Of a stretch of DNA of 64,000 bases, positions 12,206 to 25,132 are shown one piece after another (the first letter of the stretch is position 1; each line of letters begins with the position of its first letter). The notes beneath the pieces were generated by a model, which saw only the letters and a list, made by a program, of their open reading frames with translations, did no database searches and had not been told where the DNA came from. The stretch covers positions 5,084,001 to 5,148,000 of the forward strand of contig NZ_WFKL01000001.1 in assembly GCF_009208105.1 (NCBI RefSeq), written 5' to 3'. The stretch is from Rouxiella sp. S1S-2 (lineage in GTDB: Bacteria; Pseudomonadota; Gammaproteobacteria; Enterobacterales; Enterobacteriaceae). Position numbers and translations under genes: made by a program.

Positions 12206-13804
12206 TCAGGCCAGCAGCGCATAGCCTGGCAGCGTGAGGAAGTCGATCAATTCATCCTGAGTCGTGATTTTTTCCATGAGTGCCGCAGCCTCGTGAAAAC
12301 GTCCTGAGCTAAACCGCTGTTCACCCAGTTCTTGCTGGATGACCTGCATCTCTTCCGCCAACATCCGTTGAAAGAGCGCTTTTGTTACCTGTTGTCCGTC
12401 GTCCAGCGTTTTGCCGTGATGGATCCACTGCCAGATGGAAGTTCGGGAGATTTCTGCGGTAGCGGCATCCTCCATTAACCCATAAATTGGCACGCAGCCA
12501 TTACCTGAAATCCAGGCCTCGATGTACTGCACGGCAACGCGAATATTGGCGCGCATACCTTCGGCAGTACGTGAGCCGGAACAAGGCTCAAGCAGCGCCT
12601 CTGCGTTAATCGGCGCATCGTGTTCACGCAAGACGTCCAACTGATTTGCTCGTGTTCCCAAGGCTTTATTGAATACCGACATGGCGGTATCGGCTAAACC
12701 AGGATGTGCAATCCAGGTGCCGTCATGCCCATTCGCTGCCTCCAGCTCTTTGTCTTTTATCACTTTATTTAGCACCCATTCATTGCGCTGCGGGTCCTTA
12801 CTGGGAATAAATGCCGCCATGCCGCCCATAGCAAAGGCGCCGCGTCGATGGCAGGTCTTAATTAACAATCGTGAATAAGCGCTGAGGAACGGTTGTTCCA
12901 TAGTCACGACCTGACGATCGGGAAGTACGCGTTCGGGGTGATTTTTCAGTGTTTTGATATAACTGAATATATAGTCCCAACGTCCGCAGTTCAGACCCAC
13001 GATATGATCTCGTAGGTGATAAAGGATTTCGTCCATTTGGAACACGGCGGGAAGAGTTTCAATCAGCACTGTCGCCTTAATCGTGCCACGCGGTAGCCCA
13101 ACGCTGTCTTCGGCATAACTAAAGACCTGACTCCACCACTGCGCCTCTTTGTAAGACTGCATTTTAGGCAGGTAAAAATAGGGGCCACTGCCTTTTGCCA
13201 ACAGTTCGCGGAAGTTGTGAAAGAAATAAAGGGCAAAATCAAACAGCCCGCCGGGGATCGGCTCGCCCTCCCACATCACGTGCTTTTCAGGCAGATGCAT
13301 CCCTCTTACCCGACAAACTAACACTGCAGGATTCGGCTTCAGTTGATAAATCTTTCCTGATTCATTGGTATAGCTAATCGTCCCCTTTACCGCATCACGC
13401 AGATTGATCTGTCCTTCAATAACTTTTGCCCACTCGGGAGCGAGGGAGTCCTCAAAGTCAGCCATAAAGACTTTGACGTTGGCATTCAACGCATTGATGA
13501 CCATTTTGCGCTCTACGGGACCGGTAATCTCGACACGCCGGTCACGCAGGTCATTGGGGATACTTTTAATTTGCCATTCAGATTCTCTAATGGAAGCCAT
13601 TTCCGAAATAAAATCAGGCAGCACTCCCCTGTCTATATTGGCCTGCACAGTCTTCCTTTCGGCAAGCAGTTGACCACGGGAAGGGGTGAATTGGCTGACC
13701 AGATCGGATAAAAAGTCTATTGCCTGCTCGGTTAAAACGCTGGAGGCCTGCTCCGAGAACTGGCGTGTAAAGGCGAGTGGACTGCGGGTTATCTGCTGTG
13801 ACAT
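12206..13804 (-). CDS. aceB: Malate synthase A
   Basis: A 532-residue enzyme (E. coli 533 aa) that condenses glyoxylate with acetyl-CoA to malate. Core family stretches are intact: DFEDSLAPEW near the N-terminal third, VCRVRGMHLPEKH, GLNCGRWDYIFS and NGCVPIYGLMEDAATAEISR. Two in-frame ATGs lie two codons apart; the one at 13804 (MSQQITRS) is chosen because the AGGAG box is then 7 nt away, while the ATG at 13810 almost touches the box. It is the first gene of aceBAK; the AT-rich upstream region holds two IclR-like sites. Confidence 0.97.
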   Translation of the reverse strand: MSQQITRSPLAFTRQFSEQASSVLTEQAIDFLSDLVSQFTPSRGQLLAERKTVQANIDRGVLPDFISEMASIRESEWQIKSIPNDLRDRRVEITGPVERKMVINALNANVKVFMADFEDSLAPEWAKVIEGQINLRDAVKGTISYTNESGKIYQLKPNPAVLVCRVRGMHLPEKHVMWEGEPIPGGLFDFALYFFHNFRELLAKGSGPYFYLPKMQSYKEAQWWSQVFSYAEDSVGLPRGTIKATVLIETLPAVFQMDEILYHLRDHIVGLNCGRWDYIFSYIKTLKNHPERVLPDRQVVTMEQPFLSAYSRLLIKTCHRRGAFAMGGMAAFIPSKDPQRNEWVLNKVIKDKELEAANGHDGTWIAHPGLADTAMSVFNKALGTRANQLDVLREHDAPINAEALLEPCSGSRTAEGMRANIRVAVQYIEAWISGNGCVPIYGLMEDAATAEISRTSIWQWIHHGKTLDDGQQVTKALFQRMLAEEMQVIQQELGEQRFSSGRFHEAAALMEKITTQDELIDFLTLPGYALLA

Positions 13805-13968
13805 CAACATTCTCCTGACTTATCAAGGTAATCAGCGGTTAAATATCTGAGTGCTATGCGATTGCCTTGGCCATATACCCGACATCTCCAGAATCGTTTT
13901 GAACAACACGATCCGGCAGGTCATTTAGTAGCCAATAGAATTAAGCGTAACCAATAAATACGTAAAAT

Positions 13969-13983
13969 CAAAAACGATTTCCA
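13969..13983. promoter_or_regulatory. IclR box 1 (proximal) upstream of aceB
   Basis: On the minus strand the site reads TGGAAATCGTTTTTG: the left half TGGAAAT of the IclR consensus TGGAAATNATTTCCA is perfect, the right half is weak. It lies 165 bp upstream of the aceB start. Confidence 0.5.
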
Positions 13984-14052
13984 TTTTTATTTAAAATAAA
14001 AATAAATATGTTTTCATTCATGATGTTAACGGAATAAATTTTTTAATTAAAA

Positions 14053-14067
14053 CAGGAATGATTTCCA
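14053..14067. promoter_or_regulatory. IclR box 2 (distal) upstream of aceB
   Basis: On the minus strand the site reads TGGAAATCATTCCTG, matching the IclR consensus at 11 of 14 defined positions with a perfect left half and partial dyad symmetry. It is 84 bp (eight helical turns) from the proximal box, compatible with two-site binding by an IclR tetramer. Confidence 0.6.
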
Positions 14068-14131
14068 CTTTTTTAAAAAAGACAGAAGAATTTTGTTCAG
14101 ATTCGGGAGGAAGGGAGAATAACTGGCGTGC

Positions 14132-14164
14132 AAAAACGACAATGGCCAATTTAATGGCCGTTGT
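14132..14164 (-). terminator. metA terminator
   Basis: On the minus strand a 9-bp stem with one G-U pair (arms at 14156-14164 and 14139-14147, loop of 8) is followed by CG and then TTTTT (14132-14136). It begins 34 bases after the metA stop. Confidence 0.8.
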
Positions 14165-14197
14165 GTTGGGATGATCAAAAACAGATCAATCGAGAGT

Positions 14198-15127
14198 TCA
14201 TTCCAGCGTAGGATTCATATGACGGAGATCGAACGGTGTTATCTGGTAAACGTAATAATTCAGCCAATTGGTAAACAACAGGTGTCCATGACTGCGCCAA
14301 CTGGCCTTAGGTGCCAATTCTGCATTGTCGTTCGGGAAATAGTTAGTAGGCATATCAGGCGACAGGCCTGCTTCCAGGTCACGCAGGTACTCACCCGCCA
14401 AGGTTCCGGCGTCATATTCAGGATGACCGGTAACGAATGCCATACGCTTGTCTTTGGTAGCAAACAGATAAGCGCCAGCGTCTTCTGACTCAGCCAGAAT
14501 ATCAAGGTCGGTGTATTTACGCAGCTCTTCAATCGGGAAGTCGGCATAGCGTGAATGCGGTGCAAGGAAGGACTCGTCGAATCCACGAGTCAATAAAGCC
14601 AACGGCTGCAGCGTTTGATGAGCATACACGCCGGAAAGTTTGGTTTCGCGGGTCATTTTCGGCGTCCCGTAAAGCACATTAAGCGCTGCCTGTACAGCCC
14701 AACAGACAAACAGAGTAGAAGTTACATGCTCTTTTGCCCAATGAACGATGCGTTCAATCTGCGGCCAATAGGCAACGTCGCAGAAATCGACCAAACCCAG
14801 TGGTGCACCGGTGACTATCAGGCCGTCATAATTATCGTGCTGGATATCTTCGAAATCACAGTAGAAATTATTCAAATGCTCGGCAGGCGTATTCTTTGAC
14901 TCACGGCTGTCGATACGCAGCAGTTGAACATCAATCTGTAAGGGAGAATTGGAAAGCAGACGTAAGAACTGATTCTCAGTCTCGATCTTCTTCGGCATCA
15001 AATTAAGTATCAGCACCTTTAATGGACGAATTTCTTGAGTTTTTGCACGCGAAGACGTCATCACAAAGACGTTTTCATTGCGTAAAAAACTCACGGCTGG
15101 TAACTCATCTGGAACCCGAATCGGCAT
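14198..15127 (-). CDS. metA: Homoserine O-succinyltransferase
   Basis: A 309-residue enzyme, exactly the E. coli length, that activates homoserine in the first committed step of methionine synthesis. The catalytic cysteine is C142 ([10 protein letters not shown]) and the His/Glu pair is H235/E237 in VTGHPEYD; K47 of LMPKKIE is also kept. The ATG at 15127 ([12 protein letters not shown]) is chosen over the longer frame because it matches the family N-terminus and has a GAGGAAG ribosome site. It is transcribed alone, from a promoter overlapped by MetJ boxes, and ends at a clear terminator. Confidence 0.97.
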   Translation of the reverse strand: MPIRVPDELPAVSFLRNENVFVMTSSRAKTQEIRPLKVLILNLMPKKIETENQFLRLLSNSPLQIDVQLLRIDSRESKNTPAEHLNNFYCDFEDIQHDNYDGLIVTGAPLGLVDFCDVAYWPQIERIVHWAKEHVTSTLFVCWAVQAALNVLYGTPKMTRETKLSGVYAHQTLQPLALLTRGFDESFLAPHSRYADFPIEELRKYTDLDILAESEDAGAYLFATKDKRMAFVTGHPEYDAGTLAGEYLRDLEAGLSPDMPTNYFPNDNAELAPKASWRSHGHLLFTNWLNYYVYQITPFDLRHMNPTLE

Positions 15128-15152
15128 AACAACTTCCTCACTGCATCCGCTT

Positions 15153-15176
15153 ATACGTTTAGACATCTAGATGCCT
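15153..15176. promoter_or_regulatory. Three tandem MetJ boxes at the metA promoter
   Basis: Read on the minus strand, three adjacent 8-mers AGGCATCT, AGATGTCT and AAACGTAT resemble the MetJ consensus AGACGTCT (6, 7 and 5 matches). MetJ with S-adenosylmethionine binds such tandem boxes cooperatively. They lie just downstream of the -10 element, where bound repressor blocks initiation. Confidence 0.75.
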
Positions 15177-15177
15177 G

Positions 15178-15206
15178 AAGATAGCGGGTTTCGAGAGCTA
15201 TGTCGA
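15178..15206 (-). promoter_or_regulatory. metA promoter
   Basis: On the minus strand TCGACA (15201-15206, five of six consensus bases) and TATCTT (15178-15183) are separated by 17 bp and run into the MetJ boxes. The remaining upstream stretch to the rrn terminator (15207-15344) shows no gene. Confidence 0.6.
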
Positions 15207-15344
15207 GCTTGTAATACCAAGGTGAAAATTATTCAGCATATTGCTATATGTTCATAACCTTTAGTTATTTAAGATGTATAAAATCGAGGGTTTGGCTATT
15301 TACAACGCACGAATATGACCAATAATTATCCTGTATTCAGACGC

Positions 15345-15373
15345 AAAAAGGCCCCTGTCGTCAGACAGGGGCC
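15345..15373 (-). terminator. rRNA operon 1, distal terminator (T2)
   Basis: On the minus strand a 10-bp perfect stem GGCCCCTGTC/GACAGGGGCC (arms 15364-15373 and 15350-15359, 4-nt loop) is followed by TTTTT. The same sequence ends the second rRNA operon. Confidence 0.9.
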
Positions 15374-15427
15374 CGCTTTTCGTGGCAGTTGACCCGGCTT
15401 TTCGCCCTTTTACACACGCCAAATAGC

Positions 15428-15453
15428 AAAAAACCCCAGCTTTCGCTGAGGTT
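15428..15453 (-). terminator. rRNA operon 1, proximal terminator (T1)
   Basis: On the minus strand AACCTCAGC and GCTGGGGTT pair around a GAAA tetraloop (15432-15453, with one G-U pair) and run into TTTTTT (15428-15433). It begins 15 bases beyond the 5S 3' end. Confidence 0.85.
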
Positions 15454-15467
15454 CTGTGCTTTATTTG

Positions 15468-15587
15468 ATGCCTGGCAGTTCCCTACTCTCGCATGGGGAG
15501 ACCCCACACTACCATCGGCGCTACGGCGTTTCACTTCTGAGTTCGGCATGGGGTCAGGTGGGACCACCGCGCTACTGCCGCCAGGCA
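15468..15587 (-). rRNA. rrf: 5S ribosomal RNA, operon 1
   Basis: A 120-nt segment almost identical to E. coli 5S: on the minus strand it starts TGCCTGGCGGCAGTAGCG and ends ACTGCCAGGCAT, the two ends pairing as helix I. It follows the 23S gene by about 120 nt and is followed by two terminators. Confidence 0.98.
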
Positions 15588-15710
15588 AATTCGTTTTATT
15601 CTAACCGCTTTCCCCATCATTCAGGGTAAGCCATCAGAACCAATCTTTGAACAAGCTGATTTCATTGAAACCTAAGTCTTTGTGTCTCTCTAAAACACCT
15701 TCGGTGTTGT

Positions 15711-18618
<2,908 letters not shown>

Positions 18619-18846
18619 TCACAACCCGAAGGTGTCTTCTTTAATCAATAAAGAGCGACCACGTTCGTGCTGCGATTATTTGAGAGACTCTAATACAGGT
18701 GTTCATGACTCAGTACTTCTACGGAGAGTTATGTTCAGCTGTATCGTTTCAATTTTTCAGCTTGTTCCAGATTGTTAAAGAGCAAAATACTTCGCAGCAT
18801 ACTGTTTCCAATATACTCTGAAGTATTAATGTGATCCGTATGGATA

Positions 18847-18922
18847 TGGTGGAGCTAAGCGGGATCGAACCGCTGACCTCCTGCGTGCAAGGCAGGCGCT
18901 CTCCCAGCTGAGCTATAGCCCC
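18847..18922 (-). tRNA. tRNA-Ala (TGC)
   Basis: 76 nt with encoded CCA. On the minus strand it starts GGGGCTATAGCTCAGCTGGG; anticodon TGC is in CTTGCAC and the T arm holds GGTTCGATCC. It is the second spacer tRNA between 16S and 23S, after tRNA-Ile. Confidence 0.98.
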
Positions 18923-19056
18923 ATACAGTCACTTACAGATACCTTTATATGTCCCACCCTAAAAAGAGTTTCAATTCTTACTCAGGCAAGGCGTGGCTTC
19001 GCGAAGCATAGTGTTTTCTATGCGAGTGAAGTCATAACGCAGCATGAGAAAGAATT

Positions 19057-19133
<77 letters not shown>

Positions 19134-19205
19134 ATAAAGGTATTTCTGCTCGTTACTATTTCATCAGACAATCTGTGTGGACACTGCACAATGCGTATCT
19201 TTAGG

Positions 19206-20748
<1,543 letters not shown>

Positions 20749-20969
20749 AAAGTTCGATTTGCTGAAACAAGTTCAGCGATGCTCAAAGTTACTTCACATC
20801 ATTCATAATGAATTACTGCTTGGTCACTCTAAGACTTGGCATTGCTGCCTTGATATTCTGTTGCCACCGAAGTGGCTGATATCGTCTTGTGAGTGCCCAC
20901 ACAGATTGTCTGATAAATTGTTAAAGAGCAGTGAGTTACGCGCTTTCGCTTGCTAACTCGAGGTGGCGT

Positions 20970-20997
20970 ATACTACGCTTTCCTCATTTAATGTCAA
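20970..20997 (-). promoter_or_regulatory. rRNA operon 1 promoter P2
   Basis: On the minus strand TTGACA (20992-20997) and TAGTAT (20970-20975) are 16 bp apart, followed by boxA about 40 nt downstream. This matches the E. coli rrn P2 layout. Confidence 0.8.
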
Positions 20998-21088
20998 CCG
21001 ATTATTTTATCAATCAACATCATTTTTAATTCTTCCCGACTCGTTCACACCGCGTTGCTGCTGCGTTGTTCCCTGTCGTTGGAGCGGC

Positions 21089-21116
21089 ATTATAGGGAGT
21101 TTCTGAGGAGCCGCAA
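21089..21116 (-). promoter_or_regulatory. rRNA operon 1 promoter P1
   Basis: On the minus strand TTGCGG (21111-21116), 16 bp, then TATAAT (21089-21094) within ACTCCCTATAATGC, the hallmark of enteric rrn P1 promoters. The AT-rich bases upstream fit an UP element. Confidence 0.9.
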
Positions 21117-21192
21117 CCCCTAATTTCAATAAAAAATACTGTTTGCTGCAATACACAGCAAAAGGCGGGGTTATACCGATTTACACACAAAG

Positions 21193-21201
21193 TTATCCAC
21201 A
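21193..21201 (+). promoter_or_regulatory. DnaA-box consensus nonamer
   Basis: TTATCCACA is a perfect DnaA box between the rRNA P1 promoter and the purH operator. A single nonamer has limited weight; it could allow DnaA control of either gene or be chance. Confidence 0.35.
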
Positions 21202-21233
21202 ATACACATTGAAACTCAAATTTGACGCGCATC

Positions 21234-21249
21234 GCGCAATCGTTTTCGC
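21234..21249. promoter_or_regulatory. PurR operator of purHD
   Basis: GCGCAATCGTTTTCGC matches the PurR consensus ACGCAAACGTTTGCGT at 12 of 16 positions with the central CG intact. A TTGACG stands just upstream (21222-21227) and TACAAT just downstream (21250-21255); their 22-bp spacing is too long for one standard promoter, so the exact promoter is unclear. PurR repression of purHD is known in E. coli. Confidence 0.75.
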
Positions 21250-21342
21250 TACAATATCGCGCGTCTGAATTTACCGACACTATCTGCAATAATGATGCTT
21301 ACAGCGTCTGTGGAACCTTATCTGAATCCAATCCGAGGTTAT

Positions 21343-21366
21343 TCTTCTATATAGTCTTCTATATAG
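21343..21366 (+). repeat. Tandem 12-bp duplication in the purH leader
   Basis: TCTTCTATATAG occurs twice head to tail, followed by AGAGAAGAA, which can pair back with the TTCTTCT start. It lies 70 bases before the purH start. Confidence 0.8.
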
Positions 21367-21436
21367 AGAGAAGAACGAGAATTGAATTCACGTAACGCTC
21401 TCTATTGCGACTCCAAAGCCAAGGGATAAAACCACC

Positions 21437-23026
21437 ATGCAACAACGTCGTCCAATCCGCCGCGCGCTGCTCAGCGTTTCTGACAAAGCCGGTATCGTAG
21501 AATTCGCCCAAGCCCTCTCTCAACGTGGCGTGGATTTACTTTCCACTGGCGGCACCGCGCGCCTGCTTGCTGACGCGGGTTTGCCAGTGACAGAAGTCTC
21601 TGACTACACCGGCTTCCCGGAAATGATGGATGGACGCGTTAAAACTCTGCACCCCAAAGTGCACGGTGGCATCCTGGGTCGTCGCGGCAAAGATGATGCC
21701 ATCATGGGCCAGCACGACATTGCGCCGATCGACATGGTCGTTGTTAACCTTTATCCTTTTGCGGCAACCGTGTCTCGTCCGGACTGCTCACTGGAAGACG
21801 CCGTAGAGAACATTGATATCGGTGGCCCGACAATGGTTCGCTCGGCGGCCAAGAATCACAATGACGTTGCTATCGTGGTCAAGAGCAGCGACTACGCCTC
21901 TATAATAGAAGAGATGGATGCCAACGACGGTTCACTGCTGCTGGCCACCCGCTTCAATCTGGCTATTAAAGCCTTTGAACACACCGCAGCCTACGACGGT
22001 ATGATTGCCAACTACTTTGGTACTATGGTACCGGCGTATCACGGTGACACTGAGTCTCCTTCTGGTCAGTTCCCTCGTACCCTGAACCTGAGCTACGTGA
22101 AGAAGCAGGACATGCGCTACGGCGAAAACAGCCACCAGCAAGCGGCCTTCTATATAGAAGAGAATGTTTCTGAAGCTTCCGTTGCCACCTCTCAGCAGCT
22201 GCAGGGCAAAGCCCTCTCCTATAACAACATTGCTGATACCGATGCCGCGCTGGAATGCGTGAAAGAGTTTGACGAACCGGCCTGCGTTATCGTTAAACAC
22301 GCGAACCCTTGCGGCGTTGCGGTGGGTGACAGCATTCTCGACGCCTATGAGCGCGCGTATAAAACTGACCCGACCTCCGCATTCGGCGGCATTATTGCCT
22401 TCAACCGCGAGTTGGATGCAGCAACCGCCAAGGCCATCATCAGCCGCCAGTTCGTTGAAGTGATCATCGCCCCCTCTGTCAGTGAAGAAGCGCTGGCGCT
22501 GACTGCAGCTAAACAAAACGTTCGCGTCTTGACCTGCGGTCAGTGGCAGGGACGTCAAACTGCCCTCGACTTCAAGCGCGTGAACGGCGGCCTTCTGGTT
22601 CAAGACCGTGACCTGGGTATGGTTGACGCCGCCGACCTGCGCGTAGTGACAACGCGTCAACCGACCGAGCAGGAGCTAACTGATGCCCTGTTCTGCTGGA
22701 AAGTGGCCAAGTTTGTTAAGTCGAACGCCATTGTTTATGCGCGCGACAAAATGACCATCGGCATTGGCGCTGGCCAGATGAGCCGCGTTTACTCCGCTAA
22801 AATCGCCGGTATCAAAGCCGCCGATGAAGGTCTGGAAGTAGCAGGCTCGGTGATGGCCTCTGACGCTTTCTTCCCGTTCCGCGACGGTATTGATGCAGCG
22901 GCGGCGGTGGGCATCACCTGCGTAATCCAACCGGGTGGTTCAATGCGTGATAATGAAGTGATTGCAGCGGCCAACGAACACGGCATTGCGATGCTGTTCA
23001 CCGACATGCGCCACTTCCGCCATTAA
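21437..23026 (+). CDS. purH: Bifunctional AICAR formyltransferase/IMP cyclohydrolase
   Basis: A 529-residue enzyme (same length as E. coli) for the last two steps of IMP synthesis: formyl transfer from 10-formyltetrahydrofolate to AICAR and ring closure. Residues 1-150 form the MGS-like cyclohydrolase domain ([38 protein letters not shown]). Residues about 200-529 form the transformylase domain with the catalytic Lys287-His288 in [10 protein letters not shown]. It heads the purHD operon behind a PurR operator; purD follows after 16 nt. Confidence 0.98.
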   Translation: MQQRRPIRRALLSVSDKAGIVEFAQALSQRGVDLLSTGGTARLLADAGLPVTEVSDYTGFPEMMDGRVKTLHPKVHGGILGRRGKDDAIMGQHDIAPIDMVVVNLYPFAATVSRPDCSLEDAVENIDIGGPTMVRSAAKNHNDVAIVVKSSDYASIIEEMDANDGSLLLATRFNLAIKAFEHTAAYDGMIANYFGTMVPAYHGDTESPSGQFPRTLNLSYVKKQDMRYGENSHQQAAFYIEENVSEASVATSQQLQGKALSYNNIADTDAALECVKEFDEPACVIVKHANPCGVAVGDSILDAYERAYKTDPTSAFGGIIAFNRELDAATAKAIISRQFVEVIIAPSVSEEALALTAAKQNVRVLTCGQWQGRQTALDFKRVNGGLLVQDRDLGMVDAADLRVVTTRQPTEQELTDALFCWKVAKFVKSNAIVYARDKMTIGIGAGQMSRVYSAKIAGIKAADEGLEVAGSVMASDAFFPFRDGIDAAAAVGITCVIQPGGSMRDNEVIAAANEHGIAMLFTDMRHFRH

Positions 23027-23042
23027 TTTTTTGGAGTTTTGA

Positions 23043-24332
23043 ATGAACATTTTAATTATCGGTAACGGCGGACGTGAACACGCGCTGGCATGGAAAGCGG
23101 CACAGTCACCTCTGGCCGACAAAATCTTTGTCGCACCGGGCAATGCAGGCACCGCACTTGAACCCTTGCTTGAGAACGTGGATATCTCGGCAACTGACAT
23201 CGCCGGTCTGCTGGCCTTTGCGCAGCAAAATGACATTGGCCTGACGATTGTTGGACCGGAAGCCCCGCTGGTTATCGGCGTGGTTGATGCCTTCAGCGCT
23301 GCGGGACTGAAAATTTTCGGCCCAACTCAGGCGGCAGCTCAGCTCGAAGGCTCTAAAGCCTTCACCAAAGATTTCCTGGCCCGTCACGCTATTCCAAGCG
23401 CCGACTACCAGAACTTTACCGACATCGAACCGGCTCTGGCCTATCTTCGAAGCAAAGGCGCGCCGATTGTTATTAAGGCCGACGGTCTGGCGGCAGGTAA
23501 AGGCGTTATCGTCGCTATGACGCTGGAAGAAGCTGAATCTGCCGTACACGACATGCTGGCGGGCAATGCCTTTGGCGACGCCGGACACCGCATCGTCATT
23601 GAAGAGTTCCTTGACGGTGAAGAAGCAAGCTTTATCGTCATGGTTGACGGCGAAAATGTAGTCCCCATGGCCACCAGTCAGGACCACAAACGTGTCGGCG
23701 ATGCCGATACCGGCCCTAACACCGGCGGCATGGGCGCATACTCTCCCGCGCCGGTAGTGACCGACGAGATTCACCAGCGCGTGATGGACCAGGTTATCTG
23801 GCCAACCGTGCGTGGCATGGCAGCAGAAGGCAACGTGTATACCGGCTTCCTGTACGCCGGTCTGATGATCTCCGCCGATGGCCAGCCTAAAGTCATCGAG
23901 TTCAACTGCCGCTTTGGCGACCCAGAAACTCAGCCTATCATGCTGCGTCTGCGTTCTGACTTGGTTGAACTCTGCCTTGCCGGTGCAGAAGGCCGTTTGA
24001 ATAACGTGACTTCAGAATGGGATCCGCGTCCTTCTCTGGGCGTCGTATTGGCTGCAGGCGGTTATCCTGGTGATTATGTTAATGGCGAAGTGATCCGTGG
24101 CCTGCCGTTGGAAGAAGTTCCTGACGGTAAGGTGTTCCACGCCGGCACCCGACTGCAGGACGAGTTGGTGGTCACCAACGGCGGACGCGTGCTCTGCGTG
24201 ACAGCATTAGGTAAAACCGTTGCCGCCGCGCAGCAGCGTGCGTATCAACTCGCGCAGGACATTAAGTGGGAAGGCAGCTTCTGTCGTAAAGACATCGGCT
24301 ATCGTGCGATCGCCCGCGAACAGGGTGAATAA
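23043..24332 (+). CDS. purD: Phosphoribosylamine-glycine ligase (GARS)
   Basis: A 429-residue ATP-grasp enzyme that joins glycine to phosphoribosylamine, the second step of purine synthesis. The N-terminal signature MNILIIGNGGREHALAWK, the ATP-grasp loop IKADGLAAGKGV and the magnesium-binding region EFNCRFGDPE are all present. A GGAG ribosome site precedes the ATG. It is the last gene of purHD and is followed by a hairpin terminator. In E. coli zraPSR follow at this place; here they are absent and yjaH comes next. Confidence 0.98.
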   Translation: MNILIIGNGGREHALAWKAAQSPLADKIFVAPGNAGTALEPLLENVDISATDIAGLLAFAQQNDIGLTIVGPEAPLVIGVVDAFSAAGLKIFGPTQAAAQLEGSKAFTKDFLARHAIPSADYQNFTDIEPALAYLRSKGAPIVIKADGLAAGKGVIVAMTLEEAESAVHDMLAGNAFGDAGHRIVIEEFLDGEEASFIVMVDGENVVPMATSQDHKRVGDADTGPNTGGMGAYSPAPVVTDEIHQRVMDQVIWPTVRGMAAEGNVYTGFLYAGLMISADGQPKVIEFNCRFGDPETQPIMLRLRSDLVELCLAGAEGRLNNVTSEWDPRPSLGVVLAAGGYPGDYVNGEVIRGLPLEEVPDGKVFHAGTRLQDELVVTNGGRVLCVTALGKTVAAAQQRAYQLAQDIKWEGSFCRKDIGYRAIAREQGE

Positions 24333-24375
24333 CTCCTGCTCGCCGACCTGTCATGAATGAGGGGTCATAAAAAGC

Positions 24376-24403
24376 CAAAAGCCCGCCAAGTGCGGGCTTT
24401 TTA
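24376..24403. terminator. Bidirectional terminator between purD and yjaH
   Basis: AAAGCCCGC (24378-24386) pairs with GCGGGCTTT (24392-24400) around a 5-nt loop; T-runs follow on the plus strand and As precede it, so it can stop both converging transcripts. Confidence 0.85.
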
Positions 24404-24424
24404 CTGTCTGGAGGCGGGCTAGGA

Positions 24425-25123
24425 TTAATTCAACTGGCCCTGTTTCGGCTCCCAGACGCAAAAATCTTCGTTTGCCACCAGCAAGAGTTCATTACCCTCG
24501 GGGGCAGTCAACCAGGCAAGGCCGAGTTTGTCGTTGGCCTTGGCGGCACGTTTTGCCAACCATACCTGAGAGCGGATATTCAGGCTAAGCGTCACCGGCT
24601 CACCGTTACAGGTGGTAATTACGCCCTGTCGCCAGCGGCCCTGAGTAAGTCTTACGTTTCCGGCGCGCAGCGTGTTGCTCAGGTTTAACACTTTATCAGC
24701 CTGGTATTTAAGGCGTTCGATATCATCAGCCGAGAGCTTCTCTTTCGAGTCGGCCAATTGACGTTGCATAAAGCTGACGTTGCCTTCGCTATCAAAACGC
24801 AGAGTTATACCCAGGTCTTTCGAGGCAGCATGACTTTCTTTAATCAGATGGAGATGGTCATTGAGGTATTCATAGCGTGTGATTACGGTGTCTTTGCCGT
24901 AATACGGGCTGTAAATATTGATCAACGTTTGCGGGCGATGTTGTTCGTCGTCTTCTCGCCACAGGCGGTAAATGCCTTGGTCGGCGACGTAACCACTGGC
25001 GCTAAAAAGGGGGGTATCACTGTGAGAACTGCATCCGACCAGACTGAAGGCCATTACAGCAGCCATCAGTCCGGTGGTGATAAACGAAAGGGACCAGCAT
25101 GGCCCCTCGTTTATTCTTTTCAC
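24425..25123 (-). CDS. yjaH: YjaH-like lipoprotein (DUF1481)
   Basis: A 232-residue predicted outer-membrane or periplasmic lipoprotein of unknown function. The GTG at 25123 (MKRINEGPCW) is chosen because it supplies the basic N-region of a signal peptide; the hydrophobic core ends in the lipobox LVGC at about residue 31 and the mature protein starts CSSHSDTP. No catalytic motif is recognised; two further cysteines (ITTCNGE and EDFCVWE) could form a disulfide. It lies 9 nt after hupA, as yjaH does in E. coli, and may be read through from it. No strong ribosome site is seen. The family assignment is from position and general similarity. Confidence 0.75.
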   Translation of the reverse strand: MKRINEGPCWSLSFITTGLMAAVMAFSLVGCSSHSDTPLFSASGYVADQGIYRLWREDDEQHRPQTLINIYSPYYGKDTVITRYEYLNDHLHLIKESHAASKDLGITLRFDSEGNVSFMQRQLADSKEKLSADDIERLKYQADKVLNLSNTLRAGNVRLTQGRWRQGVITTCNGEPVTLSLNIRSQVWLAKRAAKANDKLGLAWLTAPEGNELLLVANEDFCVWEPKQGQLN

Positions 25124-25132
25124 TGCAAGCAA

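Larger units (their letters stand above)
13805..14131 (-). promoter_or_regulatory. AT-rich control region of aceBAK
   Basis: No gene is seen in these 327 bases. The stretch from about 13935 to 14095 is very AT-rich, as expected for a promoter bound by IclR, IHF or FruR in E. coli, and contains two IclR-like boxes (listed separately). I could not pick a single convincing -35/-10 pair. Confidence 0.6.
20749..21436. other. 688-bp divergent region between rRNA operon 1 and purH
   Basis: No protein gene is supported. From left to right it holds the rRNA leader (20749-20969) with the 16S-processing stem strand and boxA (20918-20930, TGCTCTTTAACAA on the minus strand), the P2 and P1 rRNA promoters, an AT-rich tract upstream of P1 (about 21117-21140) that fits an UP element, a perfect DnaA-box nonamer, the purH operator/promoter, and a short tandem repeat in the purH leader. 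Confidence 0.8.
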
